Shown here one piece after another: positions 1 to 8,571 of a DNA stretch of 46,570 nucleotides; position 1 is the first letter of the stretch; every line of letters begins with the position of its first letter. The stretch is from an uncultured Planctomycetota bacterium. Its GTDB lineage: Bacteria; Planctomycetota; Brocadiia; CAIUPP01. The translations under genes and the position numbers were made by a program. The DNA lies in NCBI GenBank assembly GCA_903901045.1, contig CAIUPP010000080.1, forward strand, positions 1 through 46,570. Direction: 5' to 3'. Below the pieces are notes generated by a model. That model was not told where the DNA came from, did no database searches, and was given only the letters and a program-made list of their open reading frames with translations.

Positions 1-82
1 CGGCAATCTCCTGGCGGGTTCCTTCTTTCGTGTCATACGACGCGAGAACCCGTTCGCGCAGGTCGATCGATAGAGTTTTCAT
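1..82 (-). mobile_element. IS630-type transposase, N-terminal part, cut by window edge
   Basis: Reading the minus strand from the ATG at 82-80 gives 27 codons that start MKTLSIDLRERVLAS and run off the window. The phrase LSIDLRERV followed by a Tyr/Asp-rich turn is the usual opening of IS630/Tc1-type transposases, at the start of the N-terminal helix-turn-helix. Only the first helix is visible, so the DDE catalytic domain cannot be checked and it is unknown whether the copy is intact. The terminal inverted repeat should lie just upstream of the start, near 95-115, where an ATAACCGCGGATAA near-palindrome sits, but without the other end this cannot be assigned. Confidence 0.65.
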
Positions 83-444
83 GTCCGCAGTCTACCAAAT
101 AACCGCGGATAAGGCCACAGTATTTCTTAATATGCTCTAGTGAGGGGATCGAGTCCCGTGCTGTTGTTTGGCTGGAGATCGTCAATGACCACAAGCAAGC
201 TCGCATCTGCCCATCTCGGAGTAGTAGCGCTGGGTAGAAGTGCCCCACACAGAAAAATTCTTTTCAAATCATGTCTTTTCCGAAGGGCTTAAACGTACTT
301 TAACCCTTGGCGGGAGGAAGGCGGACGCGCGGTGTTCCTTCCGTCCAGCGCAATGTCTAACCAACGGGAGGATAGTAGCTTACGACGTGACCCGGTTACG
401 CCGATGGCACATCTTGTAGGAAGCGCGGATTTGGGGGCCTGTCA
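83..444. other. Gene-free stretch, nothing assigned
   Basis: No reading frame here has a plausible start, ribosome-binding site and protein-like composition. It links the transposase fragment to the repeat region that follows. The part next to the transposase should contain the end of the insertion sequence. Confidence 0.5.
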
Positions 445-1670
445 CTTGGCCACTCGCGGCCTATATAGAGGCAGGAGGGCAGGACACGGAAGCCGGGTAT
501 TTCCGCCGGTGCTTCGGTGATCCCGAGCACTCATGAGAAACAGGCGGTTGAACGATGCCTGGCATGGCCCCATTACTGGGAAAACGATTCTGGAAGAACG
601 CCCGCGCATCTCGTGCGCGCCAGGAATGAAGGGGAAAAACAACAGCCTGCGCAATGGCCATTAAAGAAATATGGCGCGCGCCCCGTCACTTTGCCTTCCG
701 CGCGGTTATGTAAGCAGTAGGCACATTGAATGGTATGACCTGCGGAGGGAGCGATTTTGGGAAATGGATACAAATTGCGGTTACCGCTTGGCTGGTCACG
801 GCCTATATAGCGACAGGAGGACAGGGTGAACGGCATGGCCACGGTTTGGCGGTAACTATTGCGATTCTTCTCGGATTCAACTTCCGATTTAGGGGGGCAT
901 GGCATTTAAGACAGTGAACAGGCAAATGGCAGGGACACGGCAAACGGCGTGGGCCGGTCACGCCAGTGGCTCGATTTCCCGCGTGCCGGGACGTTGCCGG
1001 ACTATTTCGGCCCAGCCTGGCCATGTAGAAGCAGAAAAACTGGGCGCTCACCCGGGTCAATTCAGGTATGGCGGCAAATAGAGAGAGGGGGAGCATGGCG
1101 AACCGCAGAAACCTCCGGCATGGGGGAGACCTGGCGTTCGGCATGATCCCGTTGCGCCGGTGAAGCAGTTTCTTGGGTAATGCAGATTCTCTCTACTGCG
1201 GCCGATTCCCGTTTCGTATGTATACAGTAGAGGCATGGTGCTGGCGATTGCCGGAAATAAATGTCACACCACGTCGAAAACTCCGGTATGTAACTAATAG
1301 GGGGCGTTAGGAGGAATCTGGTGTTTAGCTTGCCACTTCGCACCTTGGCGGACTGTGTGAGTGGAGGCATGGCGTGTGACAACACGGCCTTTTTGAGTGG
1401 ATGTAGGACATCTTTCCGGAAAATCTTCCGACACTTTGAGGTTCCGCGGAGTAAGTAACTAATAGGAGGATCACGCAGATCAAGTGGACGGCGCCAGAAA
1501 AGGCGTAAGGTGCTATTCGAATGAGTGTTAGAACAAACGTCGACTTGCTTATGCAGTTGCGGCCTGGAATCGGCACTCCGGTAGCCACGCTCAGTTTTAT
1601 AGTCGGCATGAAAAAAACTACTTGCCCGCCGACGTTTTGGCGAAAACGCCGGTATGTAAGGGGTGAGGGG
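445..1670. repeat. Degenerate direct-repeat region upstream of the integrative element genes
   Basis: No credible gene is present over about 1.2 kb, but several direct repeats are. 445-483 and 787-825 match at 32 of 39 positions and share the core CGGCCTATATAG followed by CAGGAGG. 1275-1293 and 1641-1659 match at 18 of 19 positions (CGAAAAC, then CCGGTATGTAA). GTAACTAATAGG occurs exactly at 1290-1301 and 1455-1466. Offsets of 342, 366 and 165 bases fit a decayed unit of about 165-185 bases. Weaker relatives of the TATGTAA/AGGAGG pattern occur near 705, 1020, 1065 and 1216. Many copies pair an AT-rich TATA-like hexamer with a downstream GGAGG-like run. Function is unknown: binding sites for the adjacent HTH protein, tandem promoters or a structured RNA are all possible. 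Confidence 0.55.
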
Positions 1671-1719
1671 AATGATCAGCGTCAAGGGTCGTCTTCTTAG
1701 TGCAGGAGGTGAATCAGCC

Positions 1720-1995
1720 ATGTCGGAGTCGCGGGCGACGGTGATGAGCAAGGTGTTTTCGACGGCGGACGTCGCATTTGTCCTGGGGATGCGCACGGGG
1801 ACGTTGTCCAGGGCTATATGGGAGCGGCGCGTGGCGGCCCCGCCGAAAGGCCCCGGCGGAGCGTACCACTGGACGCAGGAGGACGTTGAGCGGGCGAGCT
1901 GTCGGCTCTTGGGCCACGATCTGAGCGACGCAGCTCAGCGCCGGCTGGATGACCTTAGGAATGGCCGCAAGGAACAGACCGGAGGGATCCGATGA
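1720..1995 (+). CDS. Small MerR-like helix-turn-helix protein of the integrative element
   Basis: A 91-residue protein. Residues about 12-60 read as a MerR/excisionase-type winged helix: FSTADVAFVLGM for the first helices, GTLSRAIWERRV for the recognition part, then a short wing with AYHWTQEDVERA. The ATG at 1720 is preceded by AGGAGG at ideal spacing, so it is preferred over the in-frame ATG at 1663. The stop overlaps the next start (ATGA), which indicates translational coupling with the two genes downstream. Proteins of this kind head replication or excision modules in phage satellites and integrative elements, as excisionase or repressor. It is the natural candidate to bind the repeats just upstream; that link is inference. 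Confidence 0.7.
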   Translation: MSESRATVMSKVFSTADVAFVLGMRTGTLSRAIWERRVAAPPKGPGGAYHWTQEDVERASCRLLGHDLSDAAQRRLDDLRNGRKEQTGGIR

Positions 1996-2270
1996 GCCAG
2001 GACAGAATGGGATGGGAGCTATGGGCCCAGGAACAGGTTGCCGCAGGGGATCTGCGCAATAGCCTTGAGAACGCCCGCCGCTGGCGCCAGGAGAAAGGTG
2101 AGAACCTCTCGGCGCAGGAAGCGGTGCGGCACCACTGCCTGGCGTGCATGAGCTACTGCGTTAGGTCTGTTCAGCGCTGCGCGGCAACCGAGTGCTGGCT
2201 TCATCCCTGGCGGACGGGGCGGCTTGAGAAGGACCTTGGCGGCGCGCGCAAACCTGCCGCATGCAGTTGA
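1992..2270 (+). CDS. Small Cys-rich putative zinc-binding protein, mobile-element type
   Basis: A 92-residue protein that overlaps the HTH gene by four bases and has GGAGGG in front of its ATG. The C-terminal half carries HHCLACMSYC, then RCAATEC and LHPWRTGR. A pattern of C-x2-C followed by C-x4-C and L-H/W-P-x-R-x-G recurs in small proteins of prophages and integrative elements, usually next to replication genes, and suggests a compact zinc knuckle. Biochemical function is not established for that family. The position between an HTH protein and a primase-helicase suggests an accessory DNA-binding or regulatory role. The N-terminal half is polar and helical with no recognisable domain. Confidence 0.65.
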   Translation: MSQDRMGWELWAQEQVAAGDLRNSLENARRWRQEKGENLSAQEAVRHHCLACMSYCVRSVQRCAATECWLHPWRTGRLEKDLGGARKPAACS

Positions 2271-2293
2271 CCCATGGACCATCGGGAGAGCAT

Positions 2294-4972
2294 ATGAGCG
2301 AGCTTCTTGATGCGGCACGGAAATATCTCAGGCGGGGCTGGATGCCAGTCTACGTCCCCTTGGGGACGAAGGGGCCGACGCGCAAGGGGTGGCGGAAGCT
2401 GCGCCTGACCCAGGAGGACCTGCCCAAGCATTTCGACCGGTCCGGCAACATCGGGATCGTCCTGGGGGAGGCCAGCCACAACCTGGTGGACGTGGACCTG
2501 GACTGCCCCGAAGCCATCGAGTTGGCCGATCAGTACCTGCCGGCCACCCCTGCGGTGACCGGGCGTCCGAGCGCTCAGCGTTCGCATCGCTGGTATTACG
2601 CCGACGTGCCGGCCATAAAGCAGTTTCACGATCCCAAGACCAACGAGATGATCGTGGAGCTCCGGAGCAACGGCGGTCAGACGCTGGTGGGTCCGAGCCG
2701 GCACAATGAGACCGATGAGCCGTATGACTATCTCGAAGGCGAACCGGCGCGCGTGGATGCCGAGCGCTTGCACGCCTGTGTGAAGGCGCTGTACGAGGAG
2801 GTCGTCCGAAGGCGTTATGGCGCGCTGCCGGAGAAGGAGAAGAAGAAAGCGCCGGCCACTCCAGCGGCGCGACCGCAGGTGGACAGCGATGCCTGTGAGC
2901 GGCGCGCCCTGGCGTACCTGGAGAAGATGCCGGCGGCGGTCAGCGGCAGCGGCGGCCATCGCGCCGCGTATGCGGCGGCGACGGCAATGGTCCACGGGGT
3001 CGGCCTGACGCAGGGGCGCGCACTCCAGATACTCATGGACCACTATAACTCGCGTTGCCAGCCGCCGTGGTCAGAGAAGGAGCTTCTTCACAAGGTGAAG
3101 GATGCGGCCACGAAGGCTCACAGCCGGCCCTTCGGCTGGCTGCGTGACCAGGAGCAATCCCAGGAGAAGAGCGACGAGGTCAACATCGAGCGTATTGTCG
3201 AGAAGGCGCAAGGGGGCGCGCGGAAGGATGCCCCAACGCAGCCGGAGCCCACGCCCCTGGCCGAGGAGGAGCCCCCAAACGACGAACCGCCGACAGAGGT
3301 CGCCCCCTACGACCGCTGCCTTAAGGCCATGCGCCGGATGAAAGCAGCGGCGACGCCGGACGGATCGCTGCGGCTTTTCAAGATGGTCTGCCGCTGCATC
3401 GAGCACGGACTCGGCGATGAAGAAGCTGTTGCCTGTATCCGGGAGTGCGCCACTTCGGAGCCGTTCCCCGGCACCTTCACCGACGCGGACATCCTCAAGC
3501 GCATCCGCGCCGCCGAAAAGCATTGCGAGCGCGGGTCGGCCTTGGAGACCGACCAGGACGGACTCATTGCCCTGGGGTGTCGCGACCCGGAGACGGGGAA
3601 GCTGGTGCTGGCACCCAGGCGGACGCTACCGACAGCACAGGCGCACGTGCGGGAGTTTCAGATGCATCCGGAGGGGCGCACGCTCCACAACTACGCCGGC
3701 CTCTTAATGGAATGGCACGATAATCACTATGTGGTGGTCGAGGACGCCGCGCTGAAGAAGCGGCTCCAGCCCTGGCTGCACGACGCGCTGCGCTACCTCT
3801 GCGACAAGCGCAGCGGCAACATGCTCCTGGTCCCCTTCGAATCCAACCCCGGCACGGTCAACGCGGCTCTGGAGACGCTCCGAAACTACGTCTATCTACC
3901 TGCGGACCTGACCCCGCCGGTCTGGCTCCCCAACGGTTCAGGGCAGCTGGACCCCAGGGAAATCCTCTCCTGCAAGACCCACAACCTGCACATCCCCACG
4001 GGGAGGATCATCCCAGCCACGCCGGCGTTGTTTACCACCACCGCCCTGGACTTCGACCATGACGCCAACGCCACGGCGCCGGTGGCGTGGATCGGATTTC
4101 TGAAACAGCTCTTCGGTGACGACGTGGAGAGCATGGCGCTGCTCCAGGACTGGTTTGGCTACTGCCTGACTCCGGATACCGCGCAGCAGAAGATGCTCCT
4201 GGTGGTCGGACCCAAACGCAGCGGCAAGGGGACCATCGGGCGTGTCCTGCGCGAGCTCATCGGCCACGACAACGTCGTGGGGCCGACCACCTCCGGCCTG
4301 GCGGGTCAGTTCGGGCTTCAGCCCCTCATCGGCAAGAGTCTGGCCATCGTCTCTGACGCGCGGTTCAGCGGACAGGATATCCAGACCGTAATCGAGCGGC
4401 TGCTGTGCATCTCCGGGGAGGACATCCTGACCGTCGACCGCAAGCACCTGAGCGCCGTCACCATGCGGCTGGCCGCGCGGTTCATGTTTCTCACCAACGA
4501 GCTCCCGAAGCTCAACGACGCCTCCGGCGCGCTGGCCGGCCGCTTCGTGATCCTGTGGCTGACGGAGACATTCTACGGGCGCGAGGATCACGGTCTGACC
4601 GACCGCCTGCTCAAGGAGTTGCCCGGCATCCTGCTCTGGGCTTTGCAGGGCTGGTCCCGCCTGCATACGCGCGGATATTTCGTACAGCCCAAGAGCGTAG
4701 ATGAGGCGGTCCTCGACCTCGAGGACCTGGCCAGCCCCGTGGGAGCGTTTGTGCGTGATCGCTGCATAGTGGCGCCGGGGCTAACCATAGAAGCCAGCCA
4801 GCTCTACGAAACGTGGAAGGCGTACTGCGAGGAAATGGGCCGCGATCATGCCGGCACACGGCAAAGCTTCGGGCGCAATCTCCGCGCCGCCGTGCCGAGC
4901 ATTACGAGTTCCAACAGGCGGGGCGATGACGGGCGAGATCGCTTCTATGAAGGGATTGCTCTGAAACCATGA
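2294..4972 (+). CDS. Prim-Pol primase fused to SF3 (D5/P4-type) helicase
   Basis: An 892-residue replication protein. Residues about 1-180 form a bifunctional primase-polymerase (Prim-Pol) domain with the metal-binding DVDLD at 66-70, SHRW near 97-100 and the LVGPSRH strand near 131-137. Around 195-430 are linker and primase-C-like regions rich in charged residues. The C-terminal part is a superfamily 3 helicase: Walker A GPKRSGKGT at 639-647, Walker B SLAIVSDA at 682-689 and motif C FMFLTNELP at 730-738, followed by the LAGRF arginine region. The ATG at 2294 is chosen because the Prim-Pol fold starts at once and GGGAGAG precedes it; an in-frame ATG at 2261 would overlap the previous gene. 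Such proteins start replication of phage satellites, plasmids and integrative elements. The iteron cluster directly after its stop is a likely origin. Confidence 0.9.
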   Translation: MSELLDAARKYLRRGWMPVYVPLGTKGPTRKGWRKLRLTQEDLPKHFDRSGNIGIVLGEASHNLVDVDLDCPEAIELADQYLPATPAVTGRPSAQRSHRWYYADVPAIKQFHDPKTNEMIVELRSNGGQTLVGPSRHNETDEPYDYLEGEPARVDAERLHACVKALYEEVVRRRYGALPEKEKKKAPATPAARPQVDSDACERRALAYLEKMPAAVSGSGGHRAAYAAATAMVHGVGLTQGRALQILMDHYNSRCQPPWSEKELLHKVKDAATKAHSRPFGWLRDQEQSQEKSDEVNIERIVEKAQGGARKDAPTQPEPTPLAEEEPPNDEPPTEVAPYDRCLKAMRRMKAAATPDGSLRLFKMVCRCIEHGLGDEEAVACIRECATSEPFPGTFTDADILKRIRAAEKHCERGSALETDQDGLIALGCRDPETGKLVLAPRRTLPTAQAHVREFQMHPEGRTLHNYAGLLMEWHDNHYVVVEDAALKKRLQPWLHDALRYLCDKRSGNMLLVPFESNPGTVNAALETLRNYVYLPADLTPPVWLPNGSGQLDPREILSCKTHNLHIPTGRIIPATPALFTTTALDFDHDANATAPVAWIGFLKQLFGDDVESMALLQDWFGYCLTPDTAQQKMLLVVGPKRSGKGTIGRVLRELIGHDNVVGPTTSGLAGQFGLQPLIGKSLAIVSDARFSGQDIQTVIERLLCISGEDILTVDRKHLSAVTMRLAARFMFLTNELPKLNDASGALAGRFVILWLTETFYGREDHGLTDRLLKELPGILLWALQGWSRLHTRGYFVQPKSVDEAVLDLEDLASPVGAFVRDRCIVAPGLTIEASQLYETWKAYCEEMGRDHAGTRQSFGRNLRAAVPSITSSNRRGDDGRDRFYEGIALKP

Positions 4973-4974
4973 GT

Positions 4975-5274
4975 GGAACGCGTACCGGAACGCGATTGGA
5001 ACGCACATTCGGTGGGTCGTAATTCACCTCACCAACACCGTTTATCGCAAGTGGAACGCATTGGAACGCGTATTTTACCCACTTAGCGCGCGCGAGAATC
5101 AAGATGATCATCACCGATGGAGAAGGAGGAAGGGGAAGTATGAGATACACAGGAGCCTGCAATGGGGGTGGAACGCGTTCCAATGCGTTCCACATCCTAA
5201 CCCACTGCATATCAGTATATTACAACGCGGCAACGGTCGAGCCTTATGCGTTCCATCGCGTTCCAGTGCGTTCC
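4975..5274. repeat. GGAACGC iteron cluster, candidate replication origin
   Basis: Eleven exact copies of the heptamer GGAACGC lie within 300 bases. Forward copies start at 4975, 4987, 4998, 5053, 5063 and 5170; reverse-complement copies start at 5175, 5185, 5248, 5258 and 5268. Spacing inside groups is 10-12 bases, one helical turn, so neighbouring sites face the same side of the DNA. The copies at 5170-5181 form a perfect GGAACGCGTTCC palindrome. AT-richer DNA lies between groups, for example 5200-5225. Clustered, phased iterons directly after a primase-helicase gene are typical of replication origins of plasmids and integrative elements. Operator or partition function is the alternative. 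Confidence 0.75.
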
Positions 5275-5295
5275 ACCTGAGAGGAAACGACCGTC

Positions 5296-5520
5296 ATGTA
5301 CGAATTCCACAGCTGGCCGACGCCGCAGGAAGCGGGGATCACCGACCCCGACATCATTTATGTGTGGGAAGAACGCGTGGCCATCTGCGTGGCCGACGGC
5401 GGATTGGCGGAACAGGATGCGCGGCGGGTCGCGTGGGAGCAGATCGGTGGCATGGCTGTGACTGCTGGCGTGAAACGCGGGCAAAAAGAAAGTGCCTTGA
5501 TTCGCCCCCTTTTTCAATAG
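5296..5520 (+). CDS. Small hypothetical protein after the iterons
   Basis: A 74-residue acidic-to-neutral protein whose ATG follows GAGAGG with acceptable spacing and begins immediately after the last iterons. Composition is protein-like (aromatic and acidic residues in the first half, then GGLAEQDARRVAWEQIG, which looks like an amphipathic helix). No domain is recognised. It lies between the primase-helicase and the recombinase on the same strand and is probably an accessory gene of the element whose expression could respond to iteron occupancy. The reading frame is short and could still be chance. Confidence 0.5.
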   Translation: MYEFHSWPTPQEAGITDPDIIYVWEERVAICVADGGLAEQDARRVAWEQIGGMAVTAGVKRGQKESALIRPLFQ

Positions 5521-5590
5521 GTACTTGGAAAAAGAAAATCTTTTCGACCGCGCGCGAATCCGTAGCGCTATTAGACAGAGTTTGTTTTAG

Positions 5591-6031
5591 GTGTCCGACA
5601 TTTTGGGATGGTCCAGGAACCTTATGCGGCAGAGCATGTTAGCGACCCACGCCGGCCCGATAGCGACGCCCCCCAGGGTGTCCGGCGCCTCTGGGCCTGG
5701 AAACCAGCCAGGCAGGCGGCGGAAGGGGGCATCGCTGGGGGGCGGGGCTGATGGGCGGCACCGTTGCCCCATTGGGCGTCCGGCGGGGGCCGTCCCTGTT
5801 GCGCAAGGCGTTTTCGTGGTCGAGGAATACGAGGTGGAGTCCGAATCATCGGCTGACAGCGTGGCGCTGGCGGAAGGTGCCCTTGCCAGGCTTATGGTGA
5901 AGCTCTGGCGCGCCCGGCAGGCTGGCCTGCCAGGCGGAGTGGCGGCAGCAGATTGCAGCGAAGAAGGCCTTGACTTCCGTGGCCCTCAGTGCCCTGATGT
6001 GTCAGAACAGCGTATGTCAGAGGACCAGTAG
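5591..6031 (+). CDS. Uncertain ORF just upstream of the serine recombinase
   Basis: The open frame gives 146 residues. Only the second half, from about residue 76 (an in-frame GTG at 5816), looks like a real protein: it starts VFVVEEYEVESESS and continues with an Ala/Leu/Arg-rich helix. The first half is Gly/Pro/Arg-rich and looks like read-through of non-coding GC-rich DNA. It ends 19 bases before the recombinase start. Small proteins next to large serine integrases are sometimes recombination directionality factors, but nothing in this sequence identifies it as one. Start site and reality are both uncertain. Confidence 0.35.
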   Translation: MSDILGWSRNLMRQSMLATHAGPIATPPRVSGASGPGNQPGRRRKGASLGGGADGRHRCPIGRPAGAVPVAQGVFVVEEYEVESESSADSVALAEGALARLMVKLWRARQAGLPGGVAAADCSEEGLDFRGPQCPDVSEQRMSEDQ

Positions 6032-6050
6032 GCTATACGAGGTATCATCT

Positions 6051-7919
6051 GTGGCTGATGTAGGTTATGACAGGCTTGGCGTTGGCTGCGTCCGGGTGTC
6101 CACGGATCGGCAGGAACGCTCCATTGACGAGCAGAAGGAGTGTATCCGGGCGGCGGCGCAACGCGATGGGGTGGGCCTGTTGGACAATGGGATGTGGTGC
6201 GAGGACGAGGGGATCAGCGGCAGCATTCTGGACCGGCCCGGCATGAGGAAGCTGTTGAACCTCTGCCGCACCCGCCAGGACATCACGGATGTCTACTTCT
6301 GGAAGCGCAACCGCCTGGCGCGCTCGATTGACCCCCTGGATGGCATGAACATTGAGCGGGAAATCGAGAAATGCGGCAAGCGCGTCCATTTTGTCCAGGG
6401 CATCCAGAAGACCGGCAATAAGATGCTGGACTTCATAGCCAGCGGTCTGGAATACGCCGAGGCAGGGCAGTACCTGGTCAACCTGTCCGCCGACACCAGC
6501 CGGGGGCTGATTCCATTGACCCGGCAGGGCTTCGATGCGGGCCGCCCGACTCCCTATGGCTATGACAGGCAGGTGGTGGCCAGGAACGGGGATGCGCTCT
6601 ATACGGTGCGCGACCTCGGTGGGGGGGCCTGCCAGCAGATCTTCCCGGACGGCCAGGTGCAGACCTATGCCGAGGGGGTGCGTCCGGTCAAGGACAGCAC
6701 GGCGCACTCCACGCTGGTCCTGGGGTTGCCGGAGCGCGTTGAGGTGGTGCGCCGGATCTTCGAGTCCTATGCCCGCAAGGAGAAGGGAATCCGCACCCTC
6801 GTTGAGGAACTCAACTCAGACGGTATTCCCTCGCCGCGGGGCGGGAAGTGGAGCGTTGGCACGGTCCGGTCCATCCTGGTCAATCCGCTATACCATGGCG
6901 CCAACATCTGGAATGTCCGGAACTTCAGTCAATATCACCGGATCGCGGGCGGAACCGTCCAGGAGATTGACGAGGCGGAGGCAATCGGCCTGCGCCGGAA
7001 CAAGGAAAACGACTGGATCGTGGCCGACGATGAGCACGGGTTTGACGCACTCATCTCGAAGGAACTGTTCGACCTTGCCCAGACCAAACGCGGCGAGAAG
7101 AAACTGCCTTTCCGTAGGGGCAAGGCCGTTGTTTCCCCGTACTACCTTTCCGGTCTGGCAGTCTGCACCTGCGGGCATAAGCTTCACGGACTGACGAAGA
7201 CCAGCGGCAAGAAGAAGGGGTATCGCAAGTACTCCTACTACATCTGCGGCGGCTACCAAATGAAGGGCCGCACTGTTTGTCCGCACCGCCTTATGGCACG
7301 CGAGCACTTGGAGAAGCCCGTCCTGGACGCCTTGGGCAGGCGGCTCCGGGAAATGGCCGACGCAGACCGCCTGCGCGCGAAGATTGCCGAGGAACTCCTT
7401 GCCGGCATGGAATCCAACGGCGGCGACGCTGAATCGCTTCCTTCGAAGATCGCCGACGTGGAGACGCGCATCAAACGGTGGGAAGAGGCGATTGAAAAGG
7501 GCGTGAATGTGGACATGGCCGTTGGGAAGCTCAATGAGTTGGTCGAGGAAAAGAAGCGGTTGGAGGCCAAGCTGCGCGCGATCAAGGCGGCACGCCAGCC
7601 GGTGGCGGACGTGCAAGCCCTCGCCGAGTCCATTCTCAAGGGCCTCGACGAATTGGAGCAGGTGTTGGCGCAGGGAAGCGTGGTGGAGGTGCGGGCGCTG
7701 TTGCGGACTTACATCGGGCGAATCGAGGTGGACCCGAAAAACGGCAAGGCCCGAATCGGTTTCATTCGTCTGCCGATCCGGGCCTTGCTATCCGCTCCCG
7801 CACAAGAAAGTGTGAGAATTAAGATGGTAGCGGGGGCCCGCTACATGCTGTACACGCGACTTCGCAACTTCAAGGCACCGCGTTATGTTACGAGTACGCC
7901 CGCATACGTGGCCGCGTAG
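6051..7919 (+). CDS. Large serine recombinase (integrase of the element)
   Basis: A 622-residue large serine recombinase. The N-terminal resolvase domain has the catalytic serine in CVRVSTDRQ (Ser17) and the following arginine-containing stretch KRNRLARS. A recombinase DNA-binding domain follows (GYDRQ to HGANIWN, about 180-290). Then comes a zinc-ribbon with Cys372, Cys374, Cys399 and Cys410, and a long coiled coil (IADVETRIKRWEEAIEKG onward, about 465-515) typical of integrases that control synapsis. The GTG at 6051 is chosen because ACGAGGT lies seven bases upstream and the catalytic core begins directly; in-frame codons further upstream lack similarity. It is probably the integrase that inserted this element, so an attachment site is expected just after its stop. 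Confidence 0.9.
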   Translation: MADVGYDRLGVGCVRVSTDRQERSIDEQKECIRAAAQRDGVGLLDNGMWCEDEGISGSILDRPGMRKLLNLCRTRQDITDVYFWKRNRLARSIDPLDGMNIEREIEKCGKRVHFVQGIQKTGNKMLDFIASGLEYAEAGQYLVNLSADTSRGLIPLTRQGFDAGRPTPYGYDRQVVARNGDALYTVRDLGGGACQQIFPDGQVQTYAEGVRPVKDSTAHSTLVLGLPERVEVVRRIFESYARKEKGIRTLVEELNSDGIPSPRGGKWSVGTVRSILVNPLYHGANIWNVRNFSQYHRIAGGTVQEIDEAEAIGLRRNKENDWIVADDEHGFDALISKELFDLAQTKRGEKKLPFRRGKAVVSPYYLSGLAVCTCGHKLHGLTKTSGKKKGYRKYSYYICGGYQMKGRTVCPHRLMAREHLEKPVLDALGRRLREMADADRLRAKIAEELLAGMESNGGDAESLPSKIADVETRIKRWEEAIEKGVNVDMAVGKLNELVEEKKRLEAKLRAIKAARQPVADVQALAESILKGLDELEQVLAQGSVVEVRALLRTYIGRIEVDPKNGKARIGFIRLPIRALLSAPAQESVRIKMVAGARYMLYTRLRNFKAPRYVTSTPAYVAA

Positions 7920-7989
7920 CTTGAGCCTTGTTTTTGTGGCCCATGAACCGTGGCTGGATATCCGGACAGCACGGGCAATGGCAAACGAG

Positions 7990-8276
7990 CCGTGGCGAGA
8001 GAGCGCATCCACGCAGCGGAAGCGCTCCTTGCCGGCATAGTCGGGGGAGCGAAAGTTGATGTATTCGTACGCTTCGCGGAAGACGTCGAACGGAACGCGC
8101 TGGAACTCTCGCAGGTGCAGGAACAGCGCGGTGAACATGATCTGATGCTTATGCTTGGTGAAGAGCTTGCAGACGCCGTCGAAGTCCAGGGCGATGGCGA
8201 CATCGTGGCGGCGCTGGGCGCAGAGGGCGGCGGCCAGTTCCTGGACGCGCAGGTCGTTGACGGGCTGATGGGTCAT
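7990..8276 (-). pseudogene. HAD-family hydrolase, N-terminal fragment
   Basis: On the minus strand the ATG at 8276-8274 starts a protein with ALDFDGVCKLF, the motif I nucleophile loop of haloacid-dehalogenase-like hydrolases, continuing through FDVFREAYEYINFRS to about residue 95. The similarity-like composition then stops and the frame runs into the recombinase 3' end. The gene has therefore lost its C-terminal part next to the integrase, as expected if the element inserted into it or a deletion started there. No matching C-terminal half was found at the left end of the element. It begins only seven bases after the GH3 fragment, so the two were once an operon. Confidence 0.6.
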
Positions 8277-8283
8277 GGTTTGC

Positions 8284-8571
8284 TCACTTCGGAATCTGGA
8301 ATGTGATCGGCCAGACCCCTTCGGCAGAGGTCTTGCCGAAAAGGACCGCCGCCGCGGCGCGCAGGCTCTCCGGCGAGCAGCAGAACGTCACCAGCGCGCA
8401 GTCCACGCTGTCGGGGATGCTGAGGGCCGGATACGGAGTGTTGGTGACGATGGCCAGCGGCTTGCCGGACTTCGCGATGGTCTCAACCAGCGCATTGCCT
8501 GAGAGCTTGCTGCGATCGTAGTAATTCGTCATGATCACCCCGTCCACGCGCGGCAGTTCGGCCTGGGTGTG
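8284..8571 (-). pseudogene. GH3 family (beta-N-acetylhexosaminidase-like) C-terminal fragment
   Basis: About 95 codons on the minus strand end at the stop 8286-8284 and read as the end of a GH3-type exoglycosidase second domain: GVIMTNYYDRSKLSG, then KPLAIVTNTPYPALSIPDS, then AAAAVLFGKTSAEGVWPI. That last pattern, a Rossmann-like strand followed by FGK-x2-AEGVWP, is typical of the C-terminus of GH3 enzymes. Upstream of about 8571 the frame continues but loses this character, so the catalytic TIM barrel is missing. It is a decayed remnant and not a functional gene. Confidence 0.6.

Noticed and set aside
726-917. Small membrane protein with a hydrophobic stretch
   Set aside because: It overlaps one of the direct repeats, has no conserved character, and its hydrophobic run is short; more likely chance.
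445-1670. CRISPR array
   Set aside because: Repeats are degenerate, differ in length and spacing, and no cas gene is nearby.
5061-5642. Open frame running through the iterons
   Set aside because: Its repeated WNAFQCVP-type wording is only the translation of GCGTTCC repeats; no ribosome-binding site or domain.
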